Source of the DNA: Amycolatopsis orientalis DSM 40040 = KCTC 9412
GTDB taxonomy: Bacteria > Actinomycetota > Actinomycetes > Mycobacteriales > Pseudonocardiaceae
DNA: 64,000 bases
Direction: 5' to 3'
NCBI RefSeq assembly: GCF_000478275.1
Contig: NZ_ASJB01000093.1
Span: forward strand, 83,311-147,310
Each line of letters starts with the position of its first letter. Position 1 is the first letter of the stretch. This document shows positions 58,509 to 64,000 of this stretch, in pieces. The translations under genes were made by a program, and so were the position numbers. The notes under the pieces are model-generated. The model ran no database searches, was not told where the DNA came from, and saw nothing but the letters and a program-made list of their open reading frames with translations.

Positions 58509-59087
58509 ATGAACTGGATCGTCTTCGACTACGGCGACGTCATCAGCGAGCACACCGACGCGCTGCCCACCCTCGCCGCCGCTTTCGGTCTCGAACCCGC
58601 CGATTTCGAGCCGCACTACTGGGCCGAACGGGTCCGGTACGACTCCGGCGGCTCCGACCTCGAGTACTGGCAGAACGTCGGCCGCGCGCTGGACGTCGAC
58701 GTCGACCCGGCCTTCGCCGAGGAACTGACCCGGATCGACGTCGAGGGCTGGACGCATCTGGAACCGGCGGTGATGGAGCTGCTGGAGGGCCTGCACGAGG
58801 CGGGTGCCGCGCTCGCGCTGCTCTCCAACGCGTCGTCGACCTTCGGACGCTGGGTACGCGAACAGGACTGGGCGCAACTCTTCCGGGTGAAACTCTTCTC
58901 CGGCGATCTCGGATGTATGAAGCCCGACGCGAAGATCTACCGGATCCTGCTCGGCGAACTCGGCGCCGAACCCGCCGACTGCCTGTTCTTCGACGATCGA
59001 CAGTCCAATGTGGACGGTGCGCGGGCGGTGGGGATGAAAGCGGAACGCTGGCTGGGCGTGGAAACCGCGCGATCGGCACTCGGCTGA
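58509..59087 (+). CDS. HAD-superfamily hydrolase
   Basis: A 192-residue HAD enzyme: motif I is IVFDYGDVI (nucleophile Asp), motif II ALLSNAS, motif III Lys in GCMKPDAKIYR and motif IV FFDDRQSNVDGARAVGM. The helical cap lies between residues 15 and 85. It is the epoxide-hydrolase N-terminal/phosphatase type. Substrate unknown. ATG 2 nt after the threonine aldolase stop. Confidence 0.88.
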   Translation: MNWIVFDYGDVISEHTDALPTLAAAFGLEPADFEPHYWAERVRYDSGGSDLEYWQNVGRALDVDVDPAFAEELTRIDVEGWTHLEPAVMELLEGLHEAGAALALLSNASSTFGRWVREQDWAQLFRVKLFSGDLGCMKPDAKIYRILLGELGAEPADCLFFDDRQSNVDGARAVGMKAERWLGVETARSALG

Positions 59088-59190
59088 ACGGGCGGAGATA
59101 TCACCCTCATCGTTCATCCGCTTACGCGCGGTGAATCCGATGACCTAAGCTGACTTCGTCCCGAACCGAGTATTTCCACGGTAGGTGCCC

Positions 59191-60018
59191 ATGCCAGGTC
59201 CTCACGACCGGCGTCCGTTCGTGCCCGTCGATTTCGACCGGCCGAGCATCGCGCGAGTCTTCGACGCGCTCATGGGCGGCCAGGACAACTACGAGGCCGA
59301 CAGGGTGGTCCTGCGCCAGATCCTCGAACTGGCACCGGAAGCACAGGTCATGACCAAAGAGGTCCGGCACTGGCTGGTCCGGACCGTGCGCTACCTGACC
59401 GACAGGGCGGGCATCGACCAGTTCCTCGACCTCGGCTCCGGCTTCCCGACCGTGGACAACACGCATCAGGTCGCGCAGCGGTACAACCCCGAGGCGCGGG
59501 TCGTCTACGTCGACCACGATCCGGTGGTACTGGCGCACGGCCGCGCGCTCCTCGCGGCGAACGACTTCGCGCATATGGCGGGCAACGACCTGACCGAACC
59601 GGCCACGGTCATCGAGGAACTCAAGCGCACCCACCGGCTGGAATTCGACCGGCCGATCGGGTTGATCCTGTGCGCGATCGTCCACCACATCCAGGACCTC
59701 GACGAGGCGCGGGAGATCGTCCGCGCCTACGTCGGCGCGCTGGCCCCCGGCTCGTTCGTCGTGCTGCTGCACCAGCACAACCCCGCCGACGGCTCCGAAG
59801 CGGCCGACCTCGCGACCTCACTCGAGAAGCGCTTCAACGGCACCGGACTCGACACGCTGTACCGCACGCGTGAGGAGATCAAGTCGTTCTTCGGGGGTCT
59901 CGAACTCGTCGACCCCGGGCTGACCTACCCCCACCTGTGGTGGCCGGACGGCCCGCGCTTCACCCCGCTTTCGCCCGTGAACTTCACGTCGCTCGGCGGG
60001 GTGGCGCGCAAGCCCTAG
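59191..60018 (+). CDS. DUF574 SAM-dependent methyltransferase (second copy)
   Basis: A 275-residue PF04672/DUF574 protein, paralogous to that at 23842. It shares FDRPSIARVFDALMGGQDNYEADRVV, FLDLGSGFPTVDNTHQVAQ, VVYVDHDPVVLAHGRALLA and WWPDGPR. ATG at 59191 has AGGTG upstream; a GTG 6 nt earlier is possible. A likely -10 TAAGCT is at about 59146. Unlike the first copy it has no XRE/DUF397 neighbour. Substrate unknown. Confidence 0.9.
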   Translation: MPGPHDRRPFVPVDFDRPSIARVFDALMGGQDNYEADRVVLRQILELAPEAQVMTKEVRHWLVRTVRYLTDRAGIDQFLDLGSGFPTVDNTHQVAQRYNPEARVVYVDHDPVVLAHGRALLAANDFAHMAGNDLTEPATVIEELKRTHRLEFDRPIGLILCAIVHHIQDLDEAREIVRAYVGALAPGSFVVLLHQHNPADGSEAADLATSLEKRFNGTGLDTLYRTREEIKSFFGGLELVDPGLTYPHLWWPDGPRFTPLSPVNFTSLGGVARKP

Positions 60019-60038
60019 CGGCTCAGCGGTTCAAACCC

Positions 60039-60224
60039 TCAGCGGCGAAGCTGCTTCGGGGTGCCCTTGCCCTTGATGGCGCCATACGCGGCCGTGCCGA
60101 GGAAGACCGCACCACCGATGACGGCGATCCAAAAGACGGCCTTCACGAGGAAACCGAGCACGGACCCGAGCACCATGAAGGCCACCCAAGCCAGCAACAG
60201 CCCGCCGACGATCTTCCAGAACAT
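60039..60224 (-). CDS. Small two-helix membrane protein
   Basis: A 61-residue protein starting MFWKIVGGLLLAWVAFMVLGSVLG, with a second hydrophobic segment FLVKAVFWIAVIGGAVFLG and a basic tail (KGKGTPKQLRR). The ATG has GGAGGA 6 nt upstream; an ATG 21 nt earlier is less likely. No known domain. It lies between the methyltransferase end and an aminotransferase gene. Confidence 0.75.
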   Translation of the reverse strand: MFWKIVGGLLLAWVAFMVLGSVLGFLVKAVFWIAVIGGAVFLGTAAYGAIKGKGTPKQLRR

Positions 60225-60344
60225 GGCATCCTCCGATTGCCTCACCGTGCCCGAGCGGGCCCGGTGAGTCCAGGTTGTCAGGCAGAACTCGCGAGCGCCT
60301 TCGTTCTGCCCAACGTTCAGGGAGAATTCCGGGTTCCCCCTGAC

Positions 60345-61511
60345 CTACGGGCGCTGACCCGTGAGCCAGTCGCCGAGCCGCCGGATCCCCTCGTCGATGT
60401 CCTCACGCGAGCCCGCGAAGGAGAACCGCACGAACCTGCCGCCGTCGACAGGGTCGAAGTCGATACCGGGGGCGATCGCGACGCCGGTGTCGGCGAGGAG
60501 GCGCTGGCACCAGCTGAGGCTGTCGTTCGTGTACTCGGAGACGTCGGCATAGGCGTAGAAGGCGCCTTCGGCCGGCGCGAGCTTGTCGATGCCGATGCCC
60601 TTCAGCCCGGCGAAGAGCGCGTCGCGGTTCGCACGGTAGCGCTCGACGTGACCGTCGGCCTCCGCGTACGACTCCGGGGTGAACGCGGCGATCGCGGCGT
60701 GCTGGGAGACCGCGGGCGGGCAGATGGTGAAGTTGCCGGTCAGGACGTCGATCGCACGGTGCAGCCGCTGGGGCGCGAGCATCCAGCCGAGTCGCCAGCC
60801 GGTCATGGCGAAGTACTTCGAGAACGAGCCGAGGACGAGCGCCTCGCTCCCGTACTGCCAGGCGCAGTCGAGTCCGGCTCCGTAGGAGATCCCGTGGTAG
60901 ATCTCGTCGCTGATCAACTGCACGCCGCGTGACGCGCACCAGCCGCTGATCGCGGCGAGTTCACCCGGTGGCAGCACGGTTCCGGTGGGATTGCTCGGGC
61001 TGGCCACGATGAGTCCCTTGACCGGCCCCAGTTCGTCGAGCAGGCCGACGGTCGGCTGGAAGTTCGTCTCGGGTCCGGTGGCGAACTCGACGACCTCGCA
61101 GCCGAGCACCTTCAGCAGGTTGCGGTAGGCCGGATAGCCGGGGCGAGCCATCGCGACGCGGTCCCCCGCTTCGAAGGCGCTGAGGAACGAAAGCAGGAAA
61201 CCGCCGGACGAACCGGTCGTCATGATGACGTCCTGCGGGCTCACGTCGACCGGGTAGGTGCGGTTGTAGTGCGCCGCCACGGCCTCGCGCAGCTCCAGGA
61301 TGCCGAGCTGCTCGGTGTAGCCGAGGGTGTGGTCCTTCAGCGCCCGCTGGGCGGCTTCGAGCACCGGCCCCGGCGCCGGCGCGGACGGCTGCCCAGCGAC
61401 CAGCGGGACCAGGTCGCCGTGACTGCGCTGCCGGGCCTGCGCGGCCGAAAGGACGTCCATGACGTGGAACGGCGGGACGTCGGAACGAGCGGCGGGACTG
61501 GGGAAGGACAT
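60345..61511 (-). CDS. Class I/II pyridoxal-phosphate aminotransferase
   Basis: A 388-residue fold-type I aminotransferase. The PLP Lys is in LGSFSKYFAMTGWRLGWM, the Asp and Tyr pair in ISDEIYHGISYG, and the Asn in SPSNPTGTV. The C-terminal Arg that binds the carboxylate is in FVRFSFAG. It is near aspartate/alanine-type enzymes; the exact substrate is not clear. TAGCCT 6 nt before the ATG suggests a leaderless mRNA. Confidence 0.9.
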   Translation of the reverse strand: MSFPSPAARSDVPPFHVMDVLSAAQARQRSHGDLVPLVAGQPSAPAPGPVLEAAQRALKDHTLGYTEQLGILELREAVAAHYNRTYPVDVSPQDVIMTTGSSGGFLLSFLSAFEAGDRVAMARPGYPAYRNLLKVLGCEVVEFATGPETNFQPTVGLLDELGPVKGLIVASPSNPTGTVLPPGELAAISGWCASRGVQLISDEIYHGISYGAGLDCAWQYGSEALVLGSFSKYFAMTGWRLGWMLAPQRLHRAIDVLTGNFTICPPAVSQHAAIAAFTPESYAEADGHVERYRANRDALFAGLKGIGIDKLAPAEGAFYAYADVSEYTNDSLSWCQRLLADTGVAIAPGIDFDPVDGGRFVRFSFAGSREDIDEGIRRLGDWLTGQRP

Positions 61512-61517
61512 GGGGTG

Positions 61518-61523
61518 AGGCTA
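61518..61523 (-). promoter_or_regulatory. -10 box, leaderless aminotransferase transcript
   Basis: TAGCCT is followed by 6 nt and the ATG at 61511. It lies 2 nt before the stop of the upstream regulator gene. Confidence 0.45.
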
Positions 61524-62423
61524 ACCCGCCTTCGCGAGGAGAACCGCGAAGCCGTCGAGGAGACGTTGAAGACCGAACTCGAAGAGCGTGTCGAGATCGA
61601 AGTCGAACGGGGCGCGCATGACGACATCGGTGAAGTTCGGGAACCGGCCGCCCGAGACGAGGTCCCAGAGGATCGGCTCGTGTTCGGCGAGCCAGTCGTC
61701 GGCGGTGAGCGCGGTGCCGGATTCGGATTCCGCCTCGGCCTCGAAATTGAGGGCGGTGCCGCGGACGTGGTTGAAGATCGTGATGTGCGCGTACATGATC
61801 GTCGACGGCGGGAGGCCGTGACCGTCGAGTGCGCGGGTGGCCCAGTCTGCGTGCTGGAGCAGATTCGGCAACGGCTGCGGACGGGTGACCGAAAGCGCTT
61901 GCGCGAGCCAGGGATGACGGCGGAAGAGCGCCCATTGGGCCCTGGCCATCAACTCCAGTTGCGCCCGCCAGCCGGGCGGCGGATCGGGCGGGAAGCGGAT
62001 CTCGCCGAGCGCGACGTCGGCCATTTCGAGGATGAGGTCGTCCTTCGCGGAGACATGGCGATACAGCGCCATCGGCGCGACGCCGAGACCGGACGCGATG
62101 CGTCGCATGGAGAGCGCGCGGATGCCCTCGGCGTCGGCGATCCGGATCGCGGCCCGCACCACCCGCTCGCGTGACAGCTCCGGCTCGGTTCTCGGCGTGG
62201 CTTTCGGGGTACGACCCGTGACGACCGTGCCGGCGCCGGGTTTGGCGACGACCAGACCGTCACGTTTGAGGGTGGCGAGCACCTTCGTCGCGGTCGCCAT
62301 CGCGACTCCCCACTCGGCGATGATCTGACGCGTCGAAGGGACTTTCTGGCCCTCGCGCAGCTCGCCGGTGACGATCCGGCGGCGGATCTCGGCGGCGATC
62401 CGCAGGTAGGGCGGATCGGTCAT
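61521..62423 (-). CDS. GntR-TetR fusion transcriptional regulator
   Basis: A 300-residue protein with two DNA-binding domains. Residues 1-70 are a GntR winged helix (PYLRIAAEIRRRIVTGELREGQKVPSTRQIIAEWGVAMATATKVLATLKRDGLV). Residues 80-130 are a TetR helix-turn-helix (RIADAEGIRALSMRRIASGLGVAPMALYRHVSAKDDLI), followed by a TetR_C ligand domain. ATG with GAGGAG upstream. It is divergent from an FAD monooxygenase; the gap holds a GTGCACTAG inverted repeat. Confidence 0.9.
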   Translation of the reverse strand: MTDPPYLRIAAEIRRRIVTGELREGQKVPSTRQIIAEWGVAMATATKVLATLKRDGLVVAKPGAGTVVTGRTPKATPRTEPELSRERVVRAAIRIADAEGIRALSMRRIASGLGVAPMALYRHVSAKDDLILEMADVALGEIRFPPDPPPGWRAQLELMARAQWALFRRHPWLAQALSVTRPQPLPNLLQHADWATRALDGHGLPPSTIMYAHITIFNHVRGTALNFEAEAESESGTALTADDWLAEHEPILWDLVSGGRFPNFTDVVMRAPFDFDLDTLFEFGLQRLLDGFAVLLAKAG

Positions 62424-62475
62424 GGTCGACTCCTCGCCGTAGTGCGCTTGTTCGCCCCGCGGCCCGTTCCCGCCA

Positions 62476-62503
62476 GTGCACTAGGTGCACCGCACTAGTG
62501 CAC
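62476..62503. promoter_or_regulatory. Operator-like inverted repeat between regulator and monooxygenase
   Basis: GTGCACTAG (62476-62484) and CTAGTGCAC (62495-62503) are perfect complements 10 nt apart; the spacer begins with another GTGCAC. It is a probable site for the GntR-TetR fusion regulator. Confidence 0.65.
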
Positions 62504-62554
62504 CAAGGATTCCCAGCTGCTTTTTCCAGGTTCGCTGCCGTGCTGCTCATACGT

Positions 62555-62582
62555 TGTACGCAGTGCTTCAAAACAGCGTACA
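62555..62582 (+). promoter_or_regulatory. Second inverted repeat close to the monooxygenase start
   Basis: TGTACGC (62555-62561) and GCGTACA (62576-62582) with a 14-nt spacer, 13 nt before the ATG. It would overlap the core promoter or the transcription start. Confidence 0.5.
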
Positions 62583-62595
62583 CAGGGGAGTTCGC

Positions 62596-63780
62596 ATGCG
62601 GCAGGTACTGATTTCGGGGGCGGGGATCGCCGGGACGACGCTCGCGTACTGGCTGCGGCGGCACGGCTTCGCGCCGACCGTCGTCGAGCGGGCACCGGCA
62701 CCGCGGGTCGGCGGGCACGCCGTCGACGTCCGCGGCACGGCACTCGGCGTCGTCGAGCGGATGGGAGTGCTTGAGCGGCTTCGGGAGCTGAGAACTGACA
62801 TGCGCGGGATGTCGTTCGTGAACGGGGCCGGGAAGACGCTGGCGAAGGTCACCGAACACACGCTGACCGGCGGGCTCACCGACAGCGACGACGTCGAGAT
62901 CCTGCGGGACGACCTGACCGATGTCCTCGCTTCGGTCGCGCAGGAAGGTGTCGAGTACGTCTACGGCGACTGGATCACCGGGATCGCGCAGCACGCAGAG
63001 GGAGTACGGATCACCTTCGCCCACGGCGACGCGCGGGACTTCGCTCTCGTCGTCGGCGCGGACGGGCAGCATTCCGCCGTACGTTCCCTCGTTTTCGGTG
63101 CGGAGAAAGAGTTTTCGCACCATCTGGACACGTATCTGGCGGTGTTCACCGTCCCGAATTTCCTCGACTTGGACCGCTGGCAGACCTTCCACCTGACGCC
63201 GGGGAAAATGGCGGGCATCTACAGCGCGCGGGGGAACACGGAGGCGCGGGCGATGCTCGGCTTCCAGTCACCGGAACTCGATTTCGACCGTCATGACCTT
63301 GAGCAGCAACGAAAACTCATCGCCGACCGATTCCACGGCCAAGGCTGGGAAGTGCCGCGACTCGTGCGGGAAATGGCTTCGAGCGAGCTGTACTTCGACT
63401 CGATGACGCAGATCCGGATGGACCGGTTCACCGAAGGGCGGGTCGCGCTGGTCGGCGACGCGGGTTATGGCCCTTCGCCGCTTTCGGGACAGGGCACCAG
63501 TTTGGCGCTGGTCGGGTCTTACGTGCTGGCGGGTTCACTTGCCACCGCTCGCGACCATCGCGCCGCTTTCGCCACGTACGAAACGGAAATGCGGCCGTTC
63601 GTGCTGCGGAACCAAGCGCTGGCGGCGTTGAACCAGCGGAAACATACGCGGTTCGCGCAGTGGAAACAGATCCAGTCGATGCGGCTGCTCAGCCGTCTGC
63701 CGTTCAGCTCGCGGGTGATGAAGGCGGCGATGCGGCCGCTGACCGAAGCGTCGAACGCGTTGGTACTCAAGGACTACTGA
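62596..63780 (+). CDS. FAD-dependent monooxygenase (PHBH fold)
   Basis: A 394-residue flavoprotein hydroxylase. The FAD motif GAGIAGTTLAYWLRRHG lies at residues 8-24, the DG motif in VVGADGQHSAVRSLVFG, and the GD motif in VALVGDAGYGPSPLSGQGTSLAL. Such enzymes hydroxylate aromatic or polyketide compounds, or inactivate antibiotics (Tet(X)-like). Substrate unknown. The ATG has GGGAG upstream. The divergent GntR-TetR fusion probably represses it until an inducer appears. Confidence 0.9.
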   Translation: MRQVLISGAGIAGTTLAYWLRRHGFAPTVVERAPAPRVGGHAVDVRGTALGVVERMGVLERLRELRTDMRGMSFVNGAGKTLAKVTEHTLTGGLTDSDDVEILRDDLTDVLASVAQEGVEYVYGDWITGIAQHAEGVRITFAHGDARDFALVVGADGQHSAVRSLVFGAEKEFSHHLDTYLAVFTVPNFLDLDRWQTFHLTPGKMAGIYSARGNTEARAMLGFQSPELDFDRHDLEQQRKLIADRFHGQGWEVPRLVREMASSELYFDSMTQIRMDRFTEGRVALVGDAGYGPSPLSGQGTSLALVGSYVLAGSLATARDHRAAFATYETEMRPFVLRNQALAALNQRKHTRFAQWKQIQSMRLLSRLPFSSRVMKAAMRPLTEASNALVLKDY

Positions 63781-63804
63781 GGCGAGACGGCGGGGGCTCA
63801 GGTA

Positions 63805-63832
63805 GTCGTGAGTGGTAATGAGGGTTAGAACC
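63805..63832. repeat. GTGAGTGG palindrome, copy 4 (right arm lost)
   Basis: GTCGTGAGTGGTAATGAGGG plus TTAGAACC copies the left arm and loop of the palindrome at 30685. The right arm is replaced by unrelated sequence after AACC. It lies 25 nt after the monooxygenase stop. Confidence 0.6.
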
Positions 63833-63914
63833 AAGGGTGTTTAGGTACCTACCGGAGGTAGGTTCGTTAGCGGCCGGCCACCAGGCTCAGTGACACCATC
63901 AGTCACAGCGGTAG

Positions 63915-64000
63915 CGCGTGAAGGGGCCCTTCCCTCGGCTGAGCCGAGGAAACTCGACCTTCACACCTTCCCCAGTACATGATGGCCCCCTTCCTTGCGC
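63915..64000 (+). repeat. Copy 2 of the approximately 87-bp dispersed repeat
   Basis: Aligns to 10607-10693 in the same orientation with roughly three quarters identity and one small gap. Shared words include CCCTTCCCTCGGCTGAG and TGATGGCCCCCTTC. The window ends inside or just at the end of the element. Confidence 0.65.

Overview
The window is about 70% GC, uses GTG starts freely, has many probable leaderless genes and carries mycothiol synthase, GlnR-type and RsiG-type regulators. This points to a filamentous actinomycete, most likely Pseudonocardiaceae and close to Amycolatopsis (inference from gene content and order; no search was run). From the right end to the left end the core genes follow the order of the Mycobacterium tuberculosis Rv0777-Rv0820 region: purB, purC, purQ/purS, purL, a sterol-carrier protein, purF, purM, DUF3073, ygfZ, a class IV aminotransferase, nitrobindin, sseC, a thiosulfate sulfurtransferase, a thioredoxin, an LmeA-like protein, glnR, mshD and then pst genes. 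Between these conserved genes lie blocks of accessory genes.

Layout. 1-2.3 kb: pstS with a PHO box, mshD and glnR, all on the minus strand. 2.4-6.5 kb: an envelope lipid-binding protein, then a sulfur cluster (thioredoxin, DUF4395, rhodanese, DUF1416) preceded by an unannotated cysteine-containing leader peptide, then nitrobindin. 6.5-8.4 kb: pxpB-pxpC. 8.4-12.5 kb: class IV aminotransferase and ygfZ diverging, a repeat-rich gap with DnaA boxes, then rsiG and an asparaginase. 12.5-18.9 kb: assorted metabolic genes, a decayed PIN toxin-antitoxin pair, a second DnaA-box cluster and ArfB. 19-21.6 kb: purM-purF. 21.9-24.7 kb: a WhiJ/BldB-like set (XRE regulator, DUF397, a partner protein) diverging from a DUF574 methyltransferase. 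24.8-28.8 kb: sterol carrier, type VII secretion-associated protein, two GH25 lysozymes, a Q-rich membrane protein. 28.8-30.7 kb: two tandem membrane-anchored pentapeptide-type proteins. 30.7-37.6 kb: purL, a heterodimeric ABC exporter, purQ-purS. 38.6-49.8 kb: oxidoreductases, transporter/regulator pairs, purC, a SAM hydrolase and a MOSC protein. 49.9-53.8 kb: an amino-acid ABC operon with three consecutive paralogous binding proteins. 54-64 kb: purB, a TetR regulator, a sigma/anti-sigma pair, threonine aldolase, HAD hydrolase, a second DUF574 methyltransferase, an aminotransferase, a GntR-TetR fusion regulator and an FAD monooxygenase.

Functional links. Seven of the de novo purine genes (purB, C, F, L, M, Q, S) are spread over the window. 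PurL, PurQ and PurS together would form FGAM synthase. The sulfur cluster, mycothiol synthase and the cysteine leader peptide form a thiol/sulfur theme. PstS and GlnR add phosphate and nitrogen control. RsiG and the WhiJ/BldB-like genes point to a developing, sporulating or mycelial life cycle.

Non-coding structure is rich. I see two DnaA-box clusters of the same design, several families of long palindromes at convergent gene ends, an approximately 87-bp dispersed repeat, several operator-like inverted repeats between divergent genes, and 13 starts that sit 6-7 nt after a TANNNT box. No tRNA, rRNA, CRISPR array, transposase or prophage gene was recognised.
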